This document shows positions 51,507 through 61,760 of a stretch of 64,000 nucleotides of DNA, piece after piece; position 1 is the stretch's first letter, and every line of letters starts with the position of its first letter. The notes beneath the pieces were generated by a model, which saw only the letters and a program-made list of their open reading frames with translations, ran no database searches and was not told the origin of the DNA. Source of the DNA: Congeria kusceri (lineage: Eukaryota > Mollusca > Bivalvia > Myida > Dreissenidae); contig CM051029.1 of NCBI GenBank assembly GCA_027627225.1, forward strand, positions 10,767,715 through 10,831,714. The letters run 5' to 3'. A program made the translations under genes and the position numbers.

Positions 51507-51592
51507 GTAGTTTTAGTTTTAGTAGTAGTAGGTAGCTTTAGTTTAGTAGTATTATTTAGTATTAGTATTATTAATAATATTATTTTTTATAA
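51184..51592. repeat. (ATT)n-(AGT)n triplet array
   Basis: Short ATG run, then about 17 ATT units, then AGT units with variants to about 51560, then ATT/TAG mixtures. It ends about 0.27 kb upstream of the exon 2 acceptor. Same orientation as the 45.8-kb array and complementary to the 21.6-kb array. Confidence 0.95.
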
Positions 51593-51865
51593 TAATTTCT
51601 ACTTCTTATCTATTTTCAAACCTTCCCTAGCTTTATATGTTCCTGCCTTTGTCTGTGTTTGTTTTGAAAATAAACGAAAATATCATACCAGATAAAAAGA
51701 AAAACAATCACATAATTTATAAAAAATATTATTATTATCGTATTTTAATAAATATTTAGTAGTATTTGTTGTTTTTTTAAATTATATTTTAATGTCCTAT
51801 TCGATGTTCTTGAAATATAATTATAACTATCCATTAATTTGTTGTTGTTGTTTTTTACTTATTAG

Positions 51866-52207
51866 GCACTGAAAACGTGCAAATACGTGCAGATGTAGAT
51901 GGTGTGTTTGTCAACAACACCCTAGTACTGACATGTTCTACGCCATCAAGTGTTAATAAGGTTATATGGCGTAAATTAGCCAAAGGTTCCGGTGTTGAAA
52001 ATGGCGTCGTGGTTCACGAATTTGTAAACAACATCTGTCTTGCTACAAGTTCATCTGATACATTGGGATGCTATTGTAATTCTTCAACTCGCTACACGTG
52101 TGTTATCAAAGCCGTTAGTGTGCAAAATGATGGTGAAAGGTGGCGTTGTTCCGCAGTAATCGATGGCGTGACCACGTACAGCAACAACTACACAATCACT
52201 CTCCTAA
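51866..52207 (+). CDS. Exon 2: Ig-like domain 1
   Basis: Acceptor ttattag, donor A|gtaagt, phase 1-1, 114 codons. Ig core seen as LVLTCSTPS (B-strand Cys), VIWRKLAKG (Trp) and ERWRCSAVI (F-strand Cys). Four extra cysteines lie between Trp and the last Cys (NNICLATSSSDTLGCYCNSS and RYTC), which suggests additional disulphides in this most distal domain. Membrane-distal position makes it a candidate ligand-binding domain (inference). Confidence 0.8.
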
Positions 52208-55200
52208 GTAAGTTTATAAATGTACTATAGTTTGACGATAATTATTGCATTGAACATACATTGATATATGTACAATTCTTCTCAGTTTACATATACACGT
52301 TAATAACATGATTTAATATATAGGTTTGCATTCACTTTTTAAAGAAGAAAATACTTCGAATGTCCAAATAAACCATTAGTTTTGACAGCCATTTGCCATA
52401 ACGGGACATTTGCCAAATATGTTTTTAAACATCATGAAGTGAAATCTCAAATTCAAGATTATATTTACATAACAATAAAACATAAAACAAGTTTATGCCC
52501 ATTATTATGCAATCGCGAACACTTGCTGTGCCTTCAGTGCTTTGAATTGTTTATCAGTTTGTAATTTTGCAAGATGAAAGCTTGCTGGCAATTTAAAGCC
52601 TGTAATATTAAAATGCGTACATGCGTAATATTTATTGAAAATATGTTTTTATATGTCAGTCCATGTTATATTTTGTATATAATAGTTCTTGATGCATGAT
52701 CCGATTAAAGTGTCTGATATCAAAGGATCCAAGCTTTTTCCAAAATAGTGAGAATAAAGCAGTCTCGTAATTAGGATTTTATCATATTTAAGTGAATGTG
52801 AGATTTCATCTTCTCTCATAAGGCCTGCCCATGACTAATATTGTACATTGTTAGGTTTATAATTTGATTTGTTTATAAAATTATTATTCAAATTTGCCTT
52901 AAGTTTCGGTCACAGACCACTGCGGTGACCGCAGATCAATCGCACGTTTTTAGACAAACACATGCGTTCTGAAAACTCATTTGGAATTTGCACAGGAATT
53001 GTGCGGAAATCGTACGGGCACAGTGCGTCTGCCGTGCGTGTTCAATGTTAGATATTTAGTCTTTGAATCTTACGATAGCCGTGCCCCGCCGTATTATTGT
53101 CATTTAATTTTATTTAATTTGCTGACATCGCATAATCTTCTCAAGTTATTCGCATGTATTTCGAAAGCAACGCAAATATAAACAGTATTTTGTAATGCTA
53201 TTTCAAGTGTTGGTGCCATTATCGAATGTTATTTGACACGTAGGCTTTTATCATGAAGATAATATAGTAAACTCTTTAAATTTGCAAATTTTTATAAAAT
53301 TGACATTTAAGTAGCACACGTGAAATAAAGTGATATTGTGTTAAATGAAACAACATCCTGACAAAAGCATGAAACAAATTTCATTTATTTATACGAAGCT
53401 AATGGCGCCGCGAGGTCACTATGTGATACATCCAATGGTGACCCTATGGTGTCAGTTTCATTCTAATGGCGCCGGTACGTTTATCGCAAGCAAGCAATGC
53501 AAACAAACGCCATAGTGCTTCCGCAAGTGCATCGTGCGTTCTTGAGACTGGTAAATTTAAAGTAAAAACCGTATGATGCTCACTAGTTGACCACACAATG
53601 ACCGCACGGTGCCTGCACAATGTATGATTGACGCCCGTGCGCCGCGTAGCTATTCGTATTGTCTGCGGCGGTCGTTGCAGCGACGTTGCATTTGAGAAAA
53701 AAATCGCACGCACACCGAGTGTGGCCAAGTCATATGTTTTACATAAACACTTCTGAACATATTGAAGCATCTTTTTAGTAAACCGTTCATAAGTTGTTAT
53801 CAATTTCAATAAATCAAACCCTGACTGCAAGTCTTCATGCTGTGATTGTGTTTATGTTATAAAAGCTACTTTTACTTTCGTTTTGTGTGAAAATTCAAGG
53901 CTAGATGCCAGTAAATCCAATTCCCATAGGGTCCCATTATAAATCGGCCAACTTTCAGATTTCAGATTGTGCAAGCTTGGTGTCTGTTTAAAGATGAATC
54001 TTTGCCATTCCAAAAATTGCAATATAAATATATGACATGTGACTTCTAAGAAAATGCGTCTGACCTGAATGCACACACCGAAAGAAACTAGAGTTTCGGC
54101 ACTAATATTTCGACAAAAGCCCCATGCCACAGTAAACACACCCAAAAGCTCATCTTTCAAGTTAGCCTCCAAAGAAATGCACAAACAGGTTTCAAACACA
54201 CAGAAGATATTATAAATAACACAAAAGGCATGACTGACATGCTAAATGCTTTTCATAGCAGAAGAAAAACTGAACTCCAGGCAATATTTCAAATGTAAAA
54301 CGGAGAAAAAAACACATTGATTTACTGGTATCTAACCTCGATGAGATATTAAATCAACCATTGCGAGCTTTGCTGGAAAATAGCGCATACCCATAATACA
54401 GGTCTGTCAGATCGGTGTAGACACAACGAGTTTTCTGATTTCCCCCCGCCCAATTTCTATAATAAATAATATATATTATCATTTAAGTTCATGTGCTTTT
54501 TAAACTATCATAGACCATCTTACTCTGTTTTATTTTTGTGCAACTGATTGAAGTATGTTGTGGTCTACATTCGAAATTCCGTGATAACAATATGAAGACT
54601 CACTTCTACATATCCTTCACCATAATTGAATGAAACATGATAACTGTGTGATTGTCTTCCTTAGGACCCATCCGCGACATAACGCGAAGTTTACAAACAC
54701 ACTGATAAGTATGAGTATGATATTCAATTAATGGATTCCAACTTAATCTGCTCTTTCTTATAATTTTTCCAGATTCCGATTATACGTCTTTTTTCATTGC
54801 AATTGATAAATAGTATCAATTTATTTCGTGTATTTCCTAAGCTGATACAGCGATACTATTTAGTATTTTGCAGTGTATTAGTACTGTATGCTTATGCAGG
54901 GTTTCAGTTATTAAATATGTTGCGGGGTCTACTGCAAACAATACACGAATGCATTTATATACATTTATATTTTTTAAATGTCAAAATATAAGGCATAAGA
55001 ACAAATCAACTTTAATATTATTTGAACAAAAGCGAATCAAATTATGCTGGGGTTGGAACCTACACGGAACAGATACAAAGTATGTTAAAAGATACATGTG
55101 TTATCAAAATATGAGCAAAAGCTTTCAAGTTTGACTATTTCAATTGTTTATTTATTTGCAAACGACAAATTGTTATCAGCAAATGTCAGCTTTATGAGTG

Positions 55201-55786
55201 CTATTTCAAATGTTAAGTAAATTTTTGAATGTGTGACAACAACATCGAAATTGTTAATTTGCAAATAAGTGAATATGCCACTTTAATAGATATCCATATT
55301 TTGAGTCACATTTATGAATGCGATCAATATACACATACTTTCTAAGGTTAATTCAAAATACTGGCTTTTAATTTCTTTGTATCAATAACGTTCAAATCCA
55401 TGTCTATCAATTCCTTTATTGATGATTAATTAAATTTAGCGACAATTTGGAAAATTATAAACATTCGATTTAAAATATAACTGAACTTTTTATTTCTGTA
55501 TTGAATATTGCAATGTCTGTATATGCCATAATAATTTGGATTAAGATATCAATGTAGAAATATATGTGGGAAATAAGAATACATGTCGTGAATAAAGATT
55601 CATTTAAGAATTCATATTAACACATTGTTCGAGCCTAAGTCTGATTAAAAAAATCAAAACAAATGTTCGCAAATCGACCTATAAGTTTGTTATAGTAACA
55701 TAGTCTTATACAATACAATAATAAAGAATGAATACATAACGGCATTTGGCAATACGTACTTTAACTGTGAATTGCTTCATTTCCAG
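52208..55786 (+). other. Intron 2
   Basis: Starts gtaagt, ends ttccag. A GC-richer patch with cggtcac/gtgaccg foldbacks (52910-53090) and a second with many cgcacg/gccgcg words (53440-53720) may be the ends of an inserted element. The 128- and 115-codon minus frames within it are not recognisable. Confidence 0.6.
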
Positions 55787-56092
55787 TTCCTCCTACTTCG
55801 TTGACCATTGATCCACAAACACCCGTTGCGTACCCTGTGTTCAATGTCACATCGACGTTCACGTGCATCACATCATCAAGCCGTCCTCATGCTATTATTC
55901 ACTGGTTTAATGATGGTGTGAACATCACTGACCTGGCTGAATATTCCTACAGTAATGACGTCGCAATAAGTAGATTGCTATACACACCGAAAGTGAACGC
56001 GTACACTTGAGGAAATTTGTCTTGTATTGCAAGTTATGAGTTCAAAGCCATCAACACGGTTCTAACAACCAATAAGAGCGTCAAAGTACAAT
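55787..56092 (+). CDS. Exon 3: Ig-like domain 2, interrupted by TGA
   Basis: Acceptor ttccag, donor T|gtacgt, phase 1-1, 306 nt. Ig core: STFTCITSSS (Cys), AIIHWFNDG (Trp), then NAYT-TGA-GNLSCIASY, so the stop (56008-56010) falls just before the F-strand Cys. The exon remains Ig-like after the stop, with no other frame damage, so the lesion is a single codon (for example a changed CGA). Ends the protein unless the exon is skipped, which the 1-1 phase would permit. Confidence 0.75.
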
Positions 56093-56320
56093 GTACGTTT
56101 TTCTATTTTATTTTTGTTTGATTTCCATTTTTTTTTTGGGATATAATACCACGGTAAAACGAAAATTGGAGGTAAGTGTGTACACTAATGTTTCATCATA
56201 CTTTTTTGTCATTCACGTAAATGGTGATTTTGTCCAAGTATCGCTTATCTTTTCAGAGTAATTGTATTAATCTGATGCGAATAAAGTATTTTAGTAACAG
56301 TTGTCATGTCTAATTTTCAG

Positions 56321-56611
56321 TCCCCGTTTCCAAACCGATAGTGACTATCAACAACATAAGTATATCTAGCACGTTCAATATACGAGAAGGCAGGCTGGTA
56401 CATTTGAAATGTTCCTCCTCCGGATATCCATCTCCCTCTTATCACTGGACCTACCCAAGAGGACAATCCGTCGGTGCCCTGCTGTCGTTAACATTCACTC
56501 GCAATAACGAAAGCATTTCGTGCAGGGTATTTCACTTTATGTATTCATTGAATGGAACCAACAGTACACAGTCTACAGAGAAGTTAATCGCACTCGATGT
56601 AAACGCACTAT
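56321..56611 (+). CDS. Exon 4: Ig-like domain 3
   Basis: Acceptor taattttcag, donor T|gtaagt, phase 1-1, 97 codons. RLVHLKCSSSGYPSPSYHWT gives the first Cys, a proline-rich BC turn and the Trp; ESISCRVFHF gives the second Cys. Several N-x-S/T sequons (NNES, NGTNST). Confidence 0.85.
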
Positions 56612-56844
56612 GTAAGTTGTTTTTAATGTCATGTTAATGAAAACGTGTATTTACAATAGGTGCGTATGACGCCAGGCGTACAGCTCTGGTGAAAGGTACT
56701 ATTATATTGTTCAATTTTATTAGGGTTCGCAACCGGTAATTTATATGTTATATATTCGCTGCCATTTAGATATGGAAATTAATTTGATTGTTTACTTATT
56801 AATTCATATTATTGAATAATATAATGTGGTTTATGCAATTACAG

Positions 56845-57132
56845 ATCCACCATCCATTAAACGCTTATTTAATAAGGACATCGGCTTAACACTAATTGAT
56901 AGCAATATCAGAGTACTGAGAGGTGACAACATCAGCATCGTATGTGAGAGTGACGCCAATCCGCCGGCTATGATATTTTGGAAGGGACAACAGGTCAATT
57001 CCTCTACATTGACCAGTACAAGTATACAGCATGACACGGAGTGGACATGCAAAGCTACAAACACTATGACTGAAGCTGACGGAACGATATCAACGGAAAC
57101 TGTAACATGGAACTTGTCCGCTACAGTATTAT
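56845..57132 (+). CDS. Exon 5: Ig-like domain 4
   Basis: Acceptor gcaattacag, donor T|gtaagc, phase 1-1, 96 codons. Core NISIVCESDANPPAMIFWKG and TEWTCKATNTM: the usual C..NPP..WK...W.C.A.N layout of I-set/C2-set domains. Confidence 0.88.
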
Positions 57133-57625
57133 GTAAGCGCAATACGGATATTTTGAGAAAAAAAATTAACAATTATTTTATTTATATCAACTAGATGTGT
57201 TACTTGTATATTTCAAAATATAATCATGTGATTTCGTACAGAAGCAAGTATCATTATCCTATCAACGGCCTCAATGCACGTTTACATTTGCAAAATATGG
57301 ATGCTGCATTGCTGGTTTTGATAAGTAATCAATCAATAGCACATTTTAGTCCTAGCAAAATGGTGTACTTTTACACCAGAGTATGTGTCTTAGTGACATA
57401 CATTACGTGAGCTCTCGCCTATAATTTTAGATTGAATATTAGCGATGGATATTGTAAAATCCTAATTCCACCAGTCGTATTCTGGCTTGTACAGGACCAC
57501 GAAAATGAGATAACGCGAAGTGCATTTTGAATCTTCTGATATTTTCCAAATTGTCGTTAGAGTTTCTAAGCTTCTTTTTCAGTATGTAACATTTTATAAT
57601 GAATGAAAATACTGCTTTATTGTAG

Positions 57626-57925
57626 ACGGTCCTGTTGTTCCTTCGATCACGTATAGCATTCTACCGCACTCTGGCAAAAGTTGGATTGAAACAGACGAAA
57701 CCATACGAGTTATAGAAGGAAGTACTGTTCGGTTGATGTGTTCAGTAGACAGTGTGCCAACTTCAATATATTCATGGGGTTCTGGACACGACGGGGGCAT
57801 TCGAAACATATCTAATATCACGCGCACAACGGACTATAGATGCACGGTAAAAAATATCATGAACACCACATTTAAAGGAAACGTTAATGGAAGCAACCAT
57901 TTATCAGTAAACCTGAACTTACTGT
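57626..57925 (+). CDS. Exon 6: Ig-like domain 5
   Basis: Acceptor tttattgtag, donor T|gtaagt, phase 1-1, 100 codons. Core STVRLMCSVDSVPTSIYSWG and TDYRCTVKNIM. A flanking intron (57133-57625) contains no exon-like sequence. Confidence 0.87.
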
Positions 57926-58027
57926 GTAAGTATTATAGTCGACCATTTTGTTTACCATTCAATATAAAGGCATTATATATGTAGTTGTTTTTTATCAATT
58001 TATTAGCCAATAGTTATTACCTTTCAG

Positions 58028-58318
58028 ATGGTCCTGTGAATATAAAAGCAAAATTCAACAACATCAAACAGATACACCAACTACTTAAAGTTGTCAAAGG
58101 CTGGTCGTTCACAATAGCATGTTTTGCAAGCAGTAATCCAGCTCCTAGTTTTTCTTGGTATGGCCCGGGAGCTCAACAACGAAATGTCCTGTCTATTACC
58201 AATGCGAGCACTGACATGGACGGGATGTTAACATGCAACGCAGTTAACACCATGGTAGATAGCGTTGGATATAGCGTAAACGAGACAGCGCACCTAACAA
58301 TTACCCTTGATATACTAT
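58028..58318 (+). CDS. Exon 7: Ig-like domain 6
   Basis: Acceptor acctttcag, donor T|gtaagt, phase 1-1, 97 codons. Core SFTIACFASSNPAPSFSWYG, ASTDMDGMLTCNAVNTM: Cys, Trp, D.G...C tyrosine-corner region (Met in place of Tyr). The downstream intron duplicates a ~50-bp segment around the donor (gctatgtaagtaatgttagc at 58369), giving a decoy donor. Confidence 0.87.
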
Positions 58319-58602
58319 GTAAGTAATGCTAGCCAAAATTGACCTTATTTGTACATGTACAGGGATTGCTATGTAAGTAATGTTAGCCAATATTGACTTT
58401 ATTTGTACAGAGATTCGTTTATTTTAATATCACACTTGTTATAGATTTTGAATATGAATACCCATTATTGATTTTCTTCTTGCGATGGTACAACATTCGA
58501 AAATTCATAACATACAAATGGTTTCCATAAATAACTGCATGTATAACTAAATATTAATTGCATAGTTTTAAAAATGAATGATACGATTAATTGATGCTAC
58601 AG

Positions 58603-58887
58603 ACCCACCGGCTATTCAAGGGTTGCAGAACCAAATCGCTCTACTCAACACGTCTCTAACGGTTACATGCACCTTAACAAATGTTGATAATCCACCAGCA
58701 TCAACCTTTACATGGATAAGGAAAGACACGAGTACAGTGGTGGGTACAGGACAAACGCTAACAATAAACAACACTGAATTGACCGATGAAGGGGAATACC
58801 AATGTAATGCATCAAACATAATGCAGCCTATTGGAAATGAGGTTGTGTACGGATTTTGTCAATCGACATTATATATAAATGTTGAAT
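58603..58887 (+). CDS. Exon 8: Ig-like domain 7
   Basis: Acceptor gatgctacag, donor T|gtaagt, phase 1-1, 95 codons. Core SLTVTCTLTNVDNPPASTFT, WIRKD, and LTDEGEYQCNASNIM: the best-preserved D.G.Y.C motif in the array. Confidence 0.9.
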
Positions 58888-59292
58888 GTAAGTTAAATAA
58901 TAACTACGTTTTTATTTAACTTATGTTTTTATTTTCATTAGAAAATTATATGGAAATAACATTCATTCTGTTGGCATCACACATATAAAATTGCTAAATT
59001 ATCGAGACAAACACGTATCTGAGTTCAAACAATTCCGGCGTTTGTAGAAGTGGAGAGCAAAACGTTCGAAAAAGTGTGTTTAATGTTTCTATTGCAAATA
59101 ACTGGCACGGTGCAATATGTTTTTATTATAATGTTTATTCGCCACTCCGTGTTATGTTCTTTGTCCCAGCGTTCTTAACTTTTGGAAAATTATTGTATAA
59201 TTGACCGATGCGATATTAATCACAATAAACTGTAATTAATAATCCGTTATTTCTAACACATTTTCCTAAATAGTTCTTGTTATGTATTCCAG

Positions 59293-59586
59293 ACGGGGCA
59301 TATATACGGGCATTCAAAGCAAATGAATCAAGCATTAACATCACTGTTGACCAAGGCGAAACATTAGAGCTGGTATGTGATGCCGATGGTGACCCTCAAC
59401 CTACTGTTCGTATCGTCAATGCAACTCGTGGAAATGAAACAATCCTTGTTGATACTGAAGCACATAAAGCCAAATCTCACATACTTCGAGCAAGATGTGA
59501 ATATGATGCTGGAAGCTATAAATGTCTCGCTAATAACCGTGTTAACCAAGTCCAACAAAAACAGTCCCTGGCTCTTTGCGTTAACT
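59293..59586 (+). CDS. Exon 9: Ig-like domain 8
   Basis: Acceptor tgtattccag, donor T|gtaagt, phase 1-1, 98 codons. Core TLELVCDADGDPQPTVRIVN and YDAGSYKCLANNRV. The core Trp is replaced (VRIVNA), and extra Cys residues occur (ARCEYD, ALCVN). Confidence 0.85.
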
Positions 59587-59684
59587 GTAAGTAATGAGGT
59601 ACATTATATATATATATCTAACGAGTAAATATATTGGCTATACATATTTGAAAGTGCATACAATATAACTGTGATCTTGCACAG

Positions 59685-60002
59685 GTGCACCAAGAGCGTC
59701 GCCCTTTTCACCTCCTATTAAAGAACAGTACAGAGCTCCTAATGACTCGGCTGTGTTTACCTTCACAATAGTGGCCTATCCTGAACCGAAATCTTCAGAC
59801 TTCACTTGGTACAAACGTGTAGATAATGGATGGAAAGATGTGTCCAGTGATTCCAACAACTTTCAGATTAATACCTCTGATGACAAAATGCAGACACAAC
59901 TGATGATTCTCCGTGTGCAGCTCGGAGATTATGCAGAATACATGGTGAACGTTTCCAACACATTGGGTTCAGTAGCGGAAGTGTTTACCTTACACGCACA
60001 AT
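59685..60002 (+). CDS. Exon 10: Ig-like domain 9 lacking the core cysteines
   Basis: Acceptor cttgcacag, donor T|gtatgt, phase 1-1, 106 codons. AVFTFTIVAYPEPKSSDFTW keeps the proline turn and Trp, and LGDYAEYMVNVSNTLG keeps the D.A.Y.V.V.N..G pattern, but both core Cys positions are hydrophobic. A disulphide-free I-set-like domain next to FN3 is common in NCAM/titin-type proteins. Confidence 0.82.
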
Positions 60003-60167
60003 GTATGTATCTATTACAACGTTGTTGTTTTTTTTAAATTATGTTGTGACTTTACACATAGTAACACTTTACTAGAGTTAAAAATTGATAAAGATAGTTA
60101 ATTCAAAATTACAATCGCCTATGTATATACCTGTGTTTTATTGATTATACGAGTACACATATTTTAG

Positions 60168-60482
60168 CCAAACCATATGTTCCGAAGGACTTGATTATTG
60201 ACCGAGTAGGAAAAACGGACATTGTTATTATATGGGTTCCTGGTTTTAATGTCGGCTTGGATCAGAACTTCACTATTCGATACAAAGTCGATATTGAAAT
60301 CTGGAGATATATATACGTAGCAGGTTATGTTATAAGCTATACCTGGGCTATTGAGGGATTAAAACCTGGCACCACTTACACAATCAAAATGCTGGCAGAA
60401 AACAAAATAGGCAAATCAGAGTGGACTAAAGAAATAAGGGAAATAGCCCTAGTTGACACAGGAACAGTGTTTACTCACTACG
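60168..60482 (+). CDS. Exon 11: fibronectin type III domain
   Basis: Acceptor acatattttag. VPKDLIIDRVGKTDIVIIWV, FTIRYKVD, and the diagnostic LKPGTTYTIKMLAENKIGKS. The only GT compatible with the phase-1 start of exon 12 is TACG|gtatta, so I end the exon there; this donor is weaker than the others. Confidence 0.8.
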
Positions 60483-60584
60483 GTATTAAATATAACTGAT
60501 TAAACTCGATATTAGCAAAGATAAGTAAAACCAATTAAATGGTTCCATTGTCATATAATGTATATATTTAATATTTGATTTCAG

Positions 60585-60695
60585 TTGAGAGTAACCCTGA
60601 AACGTCAGTTGTGGTTAGTGTAGTAGGTGGCGAATTGGGGGTTGTTGTAATCATGATTGCTGTGTCCATCCTGCTATGTAGACATATATCGCATG
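60585..60695 (+). CDS. Exon 12: transmembrane segment
   Basis: Acceptor ttgatttcag, donor G|gtaaat, phase 1-1, 37 codons. VVVSVVGGELGVVVIMIAVS continues to ILLC and is followed by RHISHG, a basic stop-transfer. Gives type I topology with the tail inside. Confidence 0.85.
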
Positions 60696-61029
60696 GTAAA
60701 TATGTATTGCATTGTATTGCGCTATATAGCCCTTGCATATATATGTACATGCTAATTTCATATATTGGTTTGTGGTTTATATTGTAAAGATGACACGTTA
60801 TTTGTGTAGCAGCAGAACGAGTTTAGGAGATCTAGTGTCTTGCAGTTTATTGAACAAGTGTATTGTGGAATTCGTACATTCGTACTTGATCTCAAAACTG
60901 GCTGTTAATGAATTCTCAAATAAAAATAACTACATCACAACTTGTAACATGCATAACATATTATAAAACAATTACTTAGACTGAGACTTATTTCTATCAA
61001 TAATAGCAAAGTGACTTCAATTAATTTAG

Positions 61030-61102
61030 GGCGAAACGAATCCAACACATACCAAACGCATACCTACTCGACTGACCAGTACGAAGATCTTGCCAGAGAA
61101 CC
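61030..61102 (+). CDS. Exon 13: cytoplasmic tail, YEDL motif
   Basis: Acceptor ttaatttag, donor CC|gtaagt, phase 1 to 2, 73 nt. RNESNTYQTHTYSTDQYEDL then AREP; QYEDLA is a YxxL sequence that could be a phosphotyrosine or an AP2 sorting site. Confidence 0.75.
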
Positions 61103-61227
61103 GTAAGTCTATGTATATACAAATAAACCGTTGTCAACGGTAACTACAAAAACATTGGTAATTAATCACGTCAGTGTGCTAGTCATACAATAACATCTAA
61201 TAATGATATTAAAATGGTTGCATTTAG

Positions 61228-61280
61228 ACGAAACACCGATGCTTCAAACACAGATGGAAGTTATGAAACATGTAGAATTG
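61228..61280 (+). CDS. Exon 14: cytoplasmic tail, short exon
   Basis: Acceptor ttgcatttag, donor G|gtaagg, phase 2 to 1, 53 nt. RNTDASNTDGSYETCRI with a central Tyr. Same length and phase as 17998-18050 on the minus strand, with SNTDGSY conserved as SNTNGSY. Confidence 0.78.
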
Positions 61281-61557
61281 GTAAGGTTTCATATATCAGT
61301 TAATTATTGATGTCAACTATATCAAACCCGGATACATAATACAGATAATCAAACCCGGATACATAATTAAGATAATACATCTTATGAGTCTGTTTTTATA
61401 TTTGTTAGCAAATGTCATCTTAAAGATTAAAAACAACACAACAAAACAATAAGTTGTTTCGCATCTACCTTGCCTCAGTTTTAATTAATTGTTCGTTCCC
61501 CTAACTGTCTTTGTTGCTGTTCTTGAAAATTATTTTTTTCGTTTTATGTTCTACCAG

Positions 61558-61760
61558 ATTCTGCAGATTTTCAAAATGATAATAAGTATGAGACACTTGC
61601 AGAACTACAATTCCGTGAATACTTGAGTCTAAATCCTTACGAAACTCAAGGAGACATCACATCTTCCAAAGATAATCAGCCTAGGATGCCAGCATTAAGA
61701 CAAACTGTGTCGTCAACTGATGACCGGGACTACGTTAATATGACGTTGTCAACTCTTTAA
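61558..61760 (+). CDS. Exon 15: cytoplasmic tail with ITAM-like motif and C-terminal YVNM
   Basis: Acceptor tctaccag, phase 1 in, stop TAA at 61758-61760. Encodes DNKYETLAELQFREYLSL: an acidic residue at -3, YxxL, seven residues, YxxL, fitting the ITAM consensus. Later NPYETQ, then the C-terminus DYVNMTLSTL, where YVNM fits the PI3K p85 SH2 (YxxM) and Grb2 (YxN) consensus. The minus-strand paralog conserves exactly these two blocks while the linker differs, which points to selection on the motifs. Confidence 0.85.

Larger units (their letters stand above)
20825..51865 (+). other. Putative intron 1 (~31 kb), repeat-filled
   Basis: Begins gtaagt and ends ttattag. It contains no + strand Ig, FN3 or other receptor exon that I can recognise. 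Contents listed separately: triplet arrays, LINE fragments, TIR elements, foldback repeats, tRNA-like sequences and a Tigger-like pseudogene. If exon 1 belongs to another gene, this is simply intergenic DNA. Confidence 0.45.
20743..61760 (+). other. Gene: Ig x9 - FN3 - TM receptor with ITAM-like tail (15 exons)
   Basis: Joining the fifteen exons gives about 1,176 codons (from 20764) interrupted by one TGA in exon 3. Domain order: signal peptide, nine Ig-like domains, one FN3, one membrane helix, cytoplasmic tail with several tyrosine motifs. Type I membrane protein at the cell surface; ligand unknown. The plan recalls vertebrate CD22/Siglec-like and NCAM-like receptors, but this is architecture only, not orthology. 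All extracellular exons are phase 1-1, so any can be skipped in frame. All junctions follow GT-AG. Exon 1 linkage and the exon 11 donor are the least certain points. Confidence 0.7.

Noticed and set aside
53444..54199. Minus-strand frames of 128 and 115 codons inside intron 2
   Set aside because: They lie in a GC-rich repeat-like patch and have no recognisable motif; antisense to the receptor intron.
56831..57172. Minus-strand 113-codon frame opposite exon 5
   Set aside because: Shadow of the Ig exon on the other strand.
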